Source of the DNA: an uncultured Collinsella sp.
GTDB taxonomy: Bacteria; Actinomycetota; Coriobacteriia; Coriobacteriales; Coriobacteriaceae
DNA: 48,664 nucleotides
Assembly (NCBI GenBank): GCA_959018755.1
Contig: CAUEMA010000014.1
Span: 1 to 48,664 of the forward strand
Direction: 5' to 3'
A program made the translations under genes and the position numbers. This document shows positions 41,024-46,736 of this stretch, one piece after another. Below the pieces are notes generated by a model. That model was not told where the DNA came from and ran no database searches. It was given only the letters and a program-made list of their open reading frames with translations. Numbering within the stretch: the first letter of the stretch is position 1; every line of letters begins with the position of its first letter.

Positions 41024-42051
41024 TGGCAGATACCAACGAGCGTACTCCGCTACTGAAGGTCGAGCACCTCTCTAAGGAGTTCCCCGCTGAGTCCGGCATG
41101 TTCGCCAAGCGCTTCTCCAAGCGTGTCGTCTCTGCAGTGAATGACATTTCGTTCGAGATTTATCCGGGCGAGACCTTTGGCCTGGTTGGCGAGTCTGGTT
41201 GCGGTAAGTCCACCACGGGCCGCACCATCATGCGTCTGACCAAGCCGACCGCCGGTAAGGTGTTCTTCCAGGGCAAAGATGTTGCCGAGATGAGCAAGCA
41301 TGAGATCAAGGACATGCGTCGCGAGATGCAGTTTATCTTCCAGGATCCTTATGCTTCGCTGAATCCCCGTATGACCATCGGCGAGATCGTCTCCGAGCCC
41401 ATGACCATTCACGGCGTGGGCACCAAGGAAGAGCGTATCGAGCGTGTCCGCGAGCTGCTGGACGTCGTCGGTCTGAATCCCGAGCACATCAACCGCTATC
41501 CGCACGAGTTCTCGGGCGGTCAGCGCCAGCGTGTCGGCATCGCCCGCGCGTTCGCTCTGAAGCCCAAGCTGATCATCTGCGACGAGCCCGTTTCCGCTCT
41601 GGATGTTTCCATTCAGGCCCAGGTTCTGAACCTTCTTAAGGAGCTCCAGGACAAGTTCGGTACCGCATATCTGTTTATTGCCCACGACCTGTCCGTCGTG
41701 CAGCATATCTCCGATCGCGTTGCCGTTATGTACCTGGGCAAGATGGTCGAGGTTTCGGACTGGAAGACGCTCTACAGCGAGCCCCACCATCCGTACACGC
41801 AGTCGCTGCTGTCTGCCGTGCCGGTTCCCGATCCGGATATCCAGAAGACCCGTAAGCGCATCATCCTTGCCGGCGATCCGCCGTCACCGCTGGATCCGCC
41901 GACCGGTTGCCGTTTCCACACCCGTTGCCCGATCGCGCAGGGTATCTGCTCTGAGAAGCTTCCCGAGTTTAAGGAGGTCGCACCGGGTCACTGCTGCGCC
42001 TGTCACTTCGCGGAGCCGTTCCCGATCAAGGAATCGCACATCGACCTCTAG
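41023..42051 (+). CDS. oppF: Oligopeptide ABC importer ATPase OppF
   Basis: The 342-residue partner of OppD has Walker A GESGCGKS (56-63), FSGGQRQRVG and Walker B IICDEPVSALD. Its C-terminal GCRFHTRCPIAQGICSEKLP with HCCACH again shows the cysteine-rich oligopeptide-type extension. AAGGGAGG in the end of oppD is its ribosome site. The operon ends in a palindromic repeat whose centre is a good terminator. Confidence 0.94.
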   Translation: MADTNERTPLLKVEHLSKEFPAESGMFAKRFSKRVVSAVNDISFEIYPGETFGLVGESGCGKSTTGRTIMRLTKPTAGKVFFQGKDVAEMSKHEIKDMRREMQFIFQDPYASLNPRMTIGEIVSEPMTIHGVGTKEERIERVRELLDVVGLNPEHINRYPHEFSGGQRQRVGIARAFALKPKLIICDEPVSALDVSIQAQVLNLLKELQDKFGTAYLFIAHDLSVVQHISDRVAVMYLGKMVEVSDWKTLYSEPHHPYTQSLLSAVPVPDPDIQKTRKRIILAGDPPSPLDPPTGCRFHTRCPIAQGICSEKLPEFKEVAPGHCCACHFAEPFPIKESHIDL

Positions 42052-42067
42052 TCGGTTGTACTCGTCC

Positions 42068-42193
42068 GGCCCCGCCCTGAAGTTACTTTTCAGAACGTCC
42101 TCGGACATGCAAGAAACCCCCGCTACGCACTTCGTGCGGCGGGGGTTTCTTGCGTCCTGCGGAATGTTCTGAAAAGTAACTTCAGGGCGGGCC
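42068..42193 (+). repeat. Palindromic repeat, copy 1, with central terminator
   Basis: A 126-nt three-tier inverted repeat. The outer arms 42068-42096 and 42166-42193 match fully except for one extra C in the left GGCCCC run. Shoulders are CGTCCTCGGACATGC (42096-42110) on the left and CCTGCGGAATG (42156-42166) on the right. The core, GCAAGAAACCCCCGC (42109-42123) with GCGGGGGTTTCTTGC (42139-42153) over a CGCAC-TTC-GTGCG tip, is a terminator in either direction and ends the opp operon. It shares arms and both shoulders with the repeat at 42376-42500. Confidence 0.9.
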
Positions 42194-42375
42194 CTGCGGT
42201 AACTCGGCAGGGAGAGTGCGATTCCCTGATCGCTCACTTAATCTAATAAGAAATTGAGTGAGGCCGGAGCGTTGGCTCCGGCCTCCCCGTATAAGGGCTC
42301 GGCAAAGCCGAGCCACCAAATTTGCATCAGCCCCTAGAACATGTTTGAGAACTGTGCCCCGAGTACATACCCCTA
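42194..42375. other. Gene-free, hairpin-dense spacer between two palindromic repeats
   Basis: No credible gene is present. Three clear hairpins occur: CTCACTTAAT/ATTGAGTGAG (42234-42261, one G-U pair), GAGGCCGGAGC-GTTG-GCTCCGGCCTC (42260-42285, perfect 11 bp) and GGCTCGGC-AAA-GCCGAGCC (42296-42314, perfect 8 bp). The second lacks a T-tract. A structured small RNA is possible but nothing I recognise. Confidence 0.5.
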
Positions 42376-42500
42376 GGGCCGGAATGAGGTTGCTTTCCAA
42401 CGCATTCCGCAGGGGGCGGCATTATTTTGTAGCGCGAAACGCGGATCAAAATAATGCCGCATGCCCGAGGACGCGTTGGAAAGCAACCTCATTCCGGCCC
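42376..42500 (-). repeat. Palindromic repeat, copy 2, inverted relative to copy 1
   Basis: Outer arms 42376-42403 and 42473-42500 are perfect 28-bp inverted repeats. The inner tier GCGGCATTATTTTG (42416-42429) with CAAAATAATGCCGC (42447-42460) is also perfect, with a CGCG-AAA-CGCG tip. The shoulders CATTCCGCAGG (42403-42413) and GCATGCCCGAGGACG (42459-42473) are the reverse complements of those in copy 1, at 11 of 11 and 14 of 15 positions. The centre is different and carries no T-tract. Confidence 0.9.
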
Positions 42501-42538
42501 GAACAGGTCCATCTACCTGTACATTTACAAATTTGTAA

Positions 42539-42587
42539 ACTTTTTTCAAAAAAGTGCTTGCACAGTTCTCGAATCATAGGTTATTAT
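42539..42587 (+). promoter_or_regulatory. tRNA-Leu promoter with palindromic AT-rich upstream element
   Basis: ACTTTTTT-C-AAAAAAGT (42539-42555) lies 2 nt before the -35 box TTGCAC (42558-42563); the -10 is TATTAT (42582-42587) at 18 nt. The transcript would begin with a GTTGAAC/GTTCAAC hairpin (42595-42614). The same arrangement precedes the two tRNA-Gly transcripts in this window. Confidence 0.8.
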
Positions 42588-42644
42588 CTTCCTCGTTGAA
42601 CGCGCGGGTTCAACAAAACGAACCGCGAATCAACAACATAGCAT

Positions 42645-42734
42645 GTCGGAGTGGCGGAATTGGCAGACGCGCTAGCTTGAGGTGCTAGTGACCGCTTTTT
42701 GGTCATGCGGGTTCAAGTCCCGCCTCCGACACCA
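42645..42734 (+). tRNA. tRNA-Leu (anticodon GAG)
   Basis: The acceptor stem is GTCGGAG (42645-42651) with CTCCGAC (42724-42730), followed by discriminator A and an encoded CCA. The anticodon stem CTAGC/GCTAG holds the loop TTGAGGT with anticodon GAG. The long variable arm TGACC-GCTTTTT-GGTCA marks a class II tRNA, as expected for leucine. Confidence 0.95.
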
Positions 42735-42745
42735 TCGCATTTGAG

Positions 42746-42767
42746 AAGCCTCTTCGGAGGCTTTTTT
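42746..42767 (+). terminator. Intrinsic terminator of tRNA-Leu
   Basis: AAGCCTC-TTCG-GAGGCTT (42746-42763) with T residues through 42767 is a compact, strong terminator 12 nt after the tRNA. Only 26 nt remain before the next gene, with no room for a promoter. Confidence 0.92.
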
Positions 42768-42793
42768 GTTACCGATAGACAGTGAGGTTCACG

Positions 42794-45139
42794 ATGGAAA
42801 CGCTTGAGCGCAACGAGTGGGCAGACGTTGCCCAACTAGTCGAGATCACGAGCGATGCTGTCATCATCTGCGAGCTCGACGGAACCATTCTGCATGTGAA
42901 TAATCGCTTACTTGGTTTGATGTGCGAGGAACGCGCCGACGTCATCGGTGGAGATGTTAAAGACGTTCTGTACTCATCCGCTTTTGAACGTGCGACGGAA
43001 CATCGTCTGCCATTTGAAACTGATGGCTCCGAGAACGAACTGATGCTCAAGCTGAGTGACGGCTCTTTTATCCCCGTCTTGGTTCGCGCAGGCTCCGTAA
43101 CGCCTCCACGTATCTTTGGGCGCAGCGCGCCACGTGTCCTGGTGGCACTTCACAGTATTGAGGAACAGTATTCTCACGACCGTCAACTCAAGCGTGCGTT
43201 ATCGGAGCTTAGAGTGGCAAATAAGCGTCTCTCTGGCACGCTCTCGGTCATTATGAGCACTGTGGGCTCCGATGAGCTACCCAGCCTGCTTGATATCGTT
43301 TTAAATCAGCTCGTCGGAACGCTCGATGCTTCTGGAGCTGCGATTTATTTTTCGGAGAGCGGTGGCTTTAAGCTCCGCGGTGTTTCTAAGGAGCTTGAGG
43401 ATAGCTATCTACCCGAGTTTATGCCGTACGGCGCGGGCATTCCGACCTACGTGCTTCGCGAGTCGCGCGCTTGCCGTCTGTCGATTCAGCAGGACCTTGA
43501 GGGCGACCGTGTCGCCTCGGGCATGTTTATGGATTTGGACAATCGTTCTAAGCACCTGTTGCGCGTGCAGGATATGCCTCCGTACCGCAGCGAGATCTGT
43601 CTTCCCGTTTTTTACGGCACGCAGATCCTTGGCGTGCTGGAAGTTGGCTGGAAACGCCCCCAGGCACCGCTCGCCTATGACGTTAATGTACTCGAGGTCA
43701 TTTGCGATTACCTGTCTATCCAGCTGGTCGGCATGGCATCGAGCCTTCGCTCTCGTCGCACGGCCGAGCTTGGCCGCTCGCTTAATGTGCTTCGGGATGA
43801 GTTGTTTGCCTATCTTGATGATCCTGTTGCCGCCTCGCGTGCGGTGTCGGCTGAAATTTGCGCCGTGCTCAATTGCCATTTCTGTCCCGTGGAGTATGAC
43901 GCTAGTCTGGACGCCTACGTCATAGATTTTGAAGGCGGCAGTCGCGTTGCTTTGCCGGACGATCCCGAGAAGCTTTTCTTTTCCACGACGGCGCCAGCGG
44001 CACGTCTGGGGGCTGGCCCTGATGGCTTTGGGGCGTCTGTTTTGGGCGGCACGAGTGCCGAGGACCTTAAACGCGTCCGTATAACTCGCGTTGACGAATC
44101 GATGCCTATGGGAGGCTGGCTTAGGGCGCATGGTCTACCTTGCCAAGGTCTCTACGTCGATACCGGCATCGAGGCGGGGCGCCCGCGCTCTGAGGGTGAT
44201 GGCAAGCACAGCAGCGACGCGATTGTTCCTGCTTCTGTTGCGAAGGGCCCGACGACGCGCGCGCTGCTGCTTCGTGATGGCAGCCAAGAGCCGATTGATG
44301 ACCTTGAATATGACTACTTGGTGCACTTGGCGCATGACTTTGAACTGATCTACGAAGGCGAATCTCAAAAGCGCGAGGAGCGCCAAATCGCTCAGACCCT
44401 CCAGATCGGCATGAGAAATTCCCTGGGGGATGTTCCGGGTATCGCAACCGATTCGGTGTACCTGTCGGCCACGAACTCGGCGTTGGTCGGCGGCGATTTC
44501 TATACGCTCATCCGACTTCCCGACGACTGCGCCGTCATGATTCTGGGTGATGTGTCTGGCAAAGGCATTGAGGCCGCATCGATGTCCGCGCTCGTCAAGA
44601 CGGCCCTGACGGCATATGCCTGGGAGGGCGCTGGCCCGGCCCGCATGGCGCGCTCCCTTAACAGCATGCTCATGGGCTTTTCGAGGGTCGAGACGTTCGT
44701 GACGGCCTTTATCGCCAAGATTGACCTTAAAGCCGGACGCGCAACGTATTGTTCGGCGGGCCATCCTCCGACCATGGTCATCAGGCCAGAGTCGATGCCG
44801 CTGGGCGGCGGCGAGGCCCGTGGGGGAGAGGTCGAACTGCTTGGATGCCAATCGGGCGTAATCGGTGCATTCGAAGGCATGGTGTACGAGACGGGTGCCT
44901 TTACGTTCGCCCCCGGCGACATGCTCTTTATGTATACGGATGGAACGATTGAGGCCCGTGACCGCACCGGAGCATTCTTTGGCGAGCAGCGCTTGCGCGA
45001 TCTTCTGCTTTCTGTTTCGGGGGAGGGCGTGTCGGGCATTTGCGGCAAGGTCTTGGGCGAGCTCGACCGATTTACCGAATCGGCGCTGGACGACGACATT
45101 GCATTGGTGTCCCTTGAGTTTTTACGGGGTCGTTCATAG
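42794..45139 (+). CDS. PAS-GAF-SpoIIE PP2C-type serine phosphatase (RsbU-like)
   Basis: The 781-residue cytoplasmic protein has an N-terminal PAS-like sensor (about 10-125; ITSDAVIICELDGTILHVNNRLLG), a GAF-like domain (about 155-310), a weaker second sensor-like stretch (about 325-520) and a C-terminal SpoIIE phosphatase (about 530-780). Metal-binding positions are visible: GGD (566-568), D586 in GDVSGKG, YTDG, and DDD near the end. Such enzymes dephosphorylate STAS anti-anti-sigma proteins. The next gene encodes a STAS-HATPase fusion, its likely partner. The ATG at 42794 has GTGAGG 6 nt upstream; an in-frame GTG at 42782 overlaps that site. It stands just after the tRNA-Leu terminator. Confidence 0.9.
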   Translation: METLERNEWADVAQLVEITSDAVIICELDGTILHVNNRLLGLMCEERADVIGGDVKDVLYSSAFERATEHRLPFETDGSENELMLKLSDGSFIPVLVRAGSVTPPRIFGRSAPRVLVALHSIEEQYSHDRQLKRALSELRVANKRLSGTLSVIMSTVGSDELPSLLDIVLNQLVGTLDASGAAIYFSESGGFKLRGVSKELEDSYLPEFMPYGAGIPTYVLRESRACRLSIQQDLEGDRVASGMFMDLDNRSKHLLRVQDMPPYRSEICLPVFYGTQILGVLEVGWKRPQAPLAYDVNVLEVICDYLSIQLVGMASSLRSRRTAELGRSLNVLRDELFAYLDDPVAASRAVSAEICAVLNCHFCPVEYDASLDAYVIDFEGGSRVALPDDPEKLFFSTTAPAARLGAGPDGFGASVLGGTSAEDLKRVRITRVDESMPMGGWLRAHGLPCQGLYVDTGIEAGRPRSEGDGKHSSDAIVPASVAKGPTTRALLLRDGSQEPIDDLEYDYLVHLAHDFELIYEGESQKREERQIAQTLQIGMRNSLGDVPGIATDSVYLSATNSALVGGDFYTLIRLPDDCAVMILGDVSGKGIEAASMSALVKTALTAYAWEGAGPARMARSLNSMLMGFSRVETFVTAFIAKIDLKAGRATYCSAGHPPTMVIRPESMPLGGGEARGGEVELLGCQSGVIGAFEGMVYETGAFTFAPGDMLFMYTDGTIEARDRTGAFFGEQRLRDLLLSVSGEGVSGICGKVLGELDRFTESALDDDIALVSLEFLRGRS

Positions 45140-45217
45140 ACGACGCTGGACGGGCTGAATCCGCACGGTTGGGGAAACGAATGCATCGAGTGGGCTTTTT
45201 TGGGGAACCATGGTCGT

Positions 45218-45964
45218 ATGAATGAGTGGAATGACATAGCGGTTTTGACGCCACCGGGCGATATCGACATCGCCGCGGTGCCTGCGCTGCGTCGGCGGTT
45301 GGATGCTTTGGTTGACCGCGGCGTGCGTCGTGTCGTCATCAACTGTCAGGCGGTTGGCTTTATCGATTCGACGGGCTTGGCATTCCTGCTTACGCGCGCT
45401 CGTGAGCTCATGAGGCGAGAAGGCCTGCTTTCGCTCGTCAATGCATCAGGCGAAGTTGTTCGCTTTTTGGAGATTGCTCGTCTTGTCGATATCCTTCATG
45501 TCGCGGGTCCGGCACGGGAGTCTATTCCCGCCATTCCGGTGGGGGAGCTGCCTCGCTGGAGTAAGAGCGTCGAGGTCCGTCAGGGTATCGAGAATCTTCC
45601 ATACTACCGACATCACATCGCCGAACTCCTTGAATCGCTTCCGTTGCGCCGCGACGAGCGCTACGATGTCGCATTGGCGTCGGGGGAGGCACTGGGTAAT
45701 GCCTATGACCATGCGGGCGGTGTCGGGTGCGTCCTGACGGTTCAGGCCTATGGCGATCGCGTTGTGGTTGAGGTGCTTGATCGAGGTGCCGGCTATTCTA
45801 TCGATAAAACGAGCGAACCGGTCGCATCCGAGGAGCGCGGCCGTGGTATCAAGCTTATGCGTATGCTCGTCGATAACGTGGAGGTTGCGCGTCGTACAGA
45901 CGGCGCCGGCACGCGCGTGCAGATGGTGAAGCTGTTTAGCGGAGCGCTCGAATCGTGTGCCTAG
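45218..45964 (+). CDS. STAS-HATPase fusion (anti-anti-sigma plus RsbW-like kinase domains)
   Basis: The 248-residue protein joins a STAS domain (about 1-105) with the phosphorylation-site motif DSTG (50-53, S51) to a GHKL ATPase domain of the RsbW/SpoIIAB type (about 115-245). The ATPase N box is ASGEALGNAYDHA (E157, N161), the G1 box VLDRGAGY (D188) and the G2 box GRGIKLM (208-214). In classical partner switching these domains are separate antagonists; here they are one chain. With the upstream phosphatase this could be a compact stress or envelope signalling module. No sigma factor is nearby. The ATG at 45218 is chosen; its GGGGA lies 11 nt away, and an in-frame TTG at 45200 is the alternative. 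Confidence 0.88.
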   Translation: MNEWNDIAVLTPPGDIDIAAVPALRRRLDALVDRGVRRVVINCQAVGFIDSTGLAFLLTRARELMRREGLLSLVNASGEVVRFLEIARLVDILHVAGPARESIPAIPVGELPRWSKSVEVRQGIENLPYYRHHIAELLESLPLRRDERYDVALASGEALGNAYDHAGGVGCVLTVQAYGDRVVVEVLDRGAGYSIDKTSEPVASEERGRGIKLMRMLVDNVEVARRTDGAGTRVQMVKLFSGALESCA

Positions 45965-46009
45965 CCAATCGCTTTGGCGCGTTTAGCTACCAAGAACATG
46001 CGGCAGGCA

Positions 46010-46057
46010 ACTTTTTTGAAAAAAGTACTTGCGTCTTTTGGACAACTCGCGTAAATT
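46010..46057 (+). promoter_or_regulatory. Promoter of the tRNA Gly-Cys-Gly cluster
   Basis: ACTTTTTT-G-AAAAAAGT (46010-46026) lies 2 nt before the -35 box TTGCGT (46029-46034), with -10 TAAATT (46052-46057) at 17 nt spacing. Layout and sequence are the same as before tRNA-Leu and the last tRNA-Gly. Confidence 0.8.
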
Positions 46058-46069
46058 AATAATCCGCAA

Positions 46070-46145
46070 GCGGACATGGCTCAGTTGGTAGAGCACAACC
46101 TTGCCAAGGTTGGGGTCGCGGGTTCGAGCCCCGTTGTCCGCTCCA
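46070..46145 (+). tRNA. tRNA-Gly (anticodon GCC), copy 1
   Basis: Acceptor GCGGACA pairs with TGTCCGC; the anticodon loop TTGCCAA sits on the stem CAACC/GGTTG, and CCA is encoded. Identical to copy 2 and to the visible part of copy 3. Confidence 0.97.
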
Positions 46146-46155
46146 TTGCATTTAC

Positions 46156-46178
46156 GGACCGTTTAGGCGGTCCTTTTT
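46156..46178 (+). terminator. Terminator-like hairpin between tRNA-Gly and tRNA-Cys
   Basis: GGACCG-TTTAGG-CGGTCC (46156-46173) with TTTTT (46174-46178). It ends one base before tRNA-Cys, so it must be read through, or act as an attenuator or processing signal. Confidence 0.75.
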
Positions 46179-46179
46179 C

Positions 46180-46253
46180 GGCGAAGTGGCCAAGTGGTAA
46201 GGCAGAGGCCTGCAAAGCCTTTACCCCCGGTTCGAATCCGGGCTTCGCCTCCA
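46180..46253 (+). tRNA. tRNA-Cys (anticodon GCA)
   Basis: Acceptor GGCGAAG pairs with CTTCGCC; the anticodon loop CTGCAAA on stem GAGGC/GCCTT gives GCA; CCA is encoded. It has no promoter of its own. Confidence 0.96.
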
Positions 46254-46262
46254 GGCAACATC

Positions 46263-46289
46263 CGGGCGCTCCGGCGCCCGTTTTGTTTT
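46263..46289 (+). terminator. Terminator-like hairpin between tRNA-Cys and tRNA-Gly
   Basis: CGGGCGC-TCCG-GCGCCCG (46263-46280) followed by TTTTGTTTT. The next tRNA starts 7 nt later with no promoter between. Confidence 0.8.
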
Positions 46290-46295
46290 ACATAT

Positions 46296-46371
46296 GCGGA
46301 CATGGCTCAGTTGGTAGAGCACAACCTTGCCAAGGTTGGGGTCGCGGGTTCGAGCCCCGTTGTCCGCTCCA
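46296..46371 (+). tRNA. tRNA-Gly (anticodon GCC), copy 2
   Basis: Identical over all 76 bases to the copy at 46070. Its last 18 bases start a 99-nt repeat that recurs at 46541. Confidence 0.97.
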
Positions 46372-46452
46372 AGCGCAACAGCCCGACTACTACGGTAGCC
46401 GGGCTTTTTCGTACCCATCGCAGAGGCTCGAACCCGAGAGGGAGCGAGCGTT
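46354..46452 (+). repeat. Direct repeat unit R1: tRNA-Gly 3' end, terminator and flank
   Basis: This 99-nt unit recurs at 46541-46639 with about ten differences by eye. It covers the last 18 bases of tRNA-Gly, the terminator at 46380-46409 and a flank ending GGGAGCGAGCGTT. The 88 nt between the units (46453-46540) are gene-free and full of short palindromes such as CAAACGC-GGA-GCGTTTG and ATCCGC-GAA-GCGGAT. Confidence 0.88.
46380..46409 (+). terminator. Intrinsic terminator of the tRNA cluster
   Basis: AGCCCG-A-CTAC with GTAG-C-CGGGCT (46380-46405), one mismatch in the stem, followed by five T residues. Confidence 0.82.
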
Positions 46453-46534
46453 AAGCAAACGCGGAGCGTTTGTAGCGAGCTGGCGAGGTCGCCGGCAGGC
46501 GGCCGAAGCCGGTGCGGATCCGCGAAGCGGATAC

Positions 46535-46558
46535 GCGGACGCCCCGTTGTCCGCTCCA
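46535..46558 (+). pseudogene. tRNA-Gly remnant (acceptor ends only)
   Basis: GCGGAC is directly joined to GCCCCGTT-GTCCGCTCCA, that is, the first six and last 18 bases of tRNA-Gly with the D and anticodon arms missing. It forms a minihelix with an encoded CCA but cannot be a working tRNA. It stands at the head of repeat unit R2. Confidence 0.75.
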
Positions 46559-46639
46559 AACGCAATAGCCCGGCTACTACGGTAACTGGGCTTTTTTGTA
46601 CCCATCGCATGGGCCCGAACCCGAAAGGGAGCGAGCGTT
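46541..46639 (+). repeat. Direct repeat unit R2
   Basis: Second copy of the 99-nt unit, with its own terminator version at 46567-46597: AGCCCGG-C-TAC with GTA-A-CTGGGCT, followed by six T residues. Stem changes differ from R1 but keep pairing mostly intact. It ends about 100 nt before the alpha-glucosidase start. Confidence 0.88.
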
Positions 46640-46736
46640 TTGGGGCGTGGCTGTGGCGTTGTTTGCCGCGAATGTTAGCTTTGAGCGTATCATCGTGGAC
46701 ATCTCGCAAAACCTCGTTGCAAGGGAGGCGCACCCC

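Noticed and set aside
42068..42500. Insertion sequence with terminal inverted repeats
   Set aside because: No transposase frame lies between or inside the palindromes; each one is itself a complete hairpin, so they are not the two ends of one element.
42258..42599. A 113-codon open frame over the palindromic repeat and the tRNA-Leu promoter
   Set aside because: It is arginine-rich without any motif, has no ribosome site and overlaps perfect inverted repeats and a clear promoter.
46076..46585. A 169-codon open frame across the tRNA Gly-Cys-Gly cluster
   Set aside because: It reads through three tRNA genes and three terminators; the apparent repeats in its protein are only the duplicated tRNA-Gly.
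46354..46639. Prophage or island attachment sites flanking an insertion, or a CRISPR remnant
   Set aside because: Only 88 nt lie between the two units, no integrase or Cas gene is present, and there are just two long diverged repeats.
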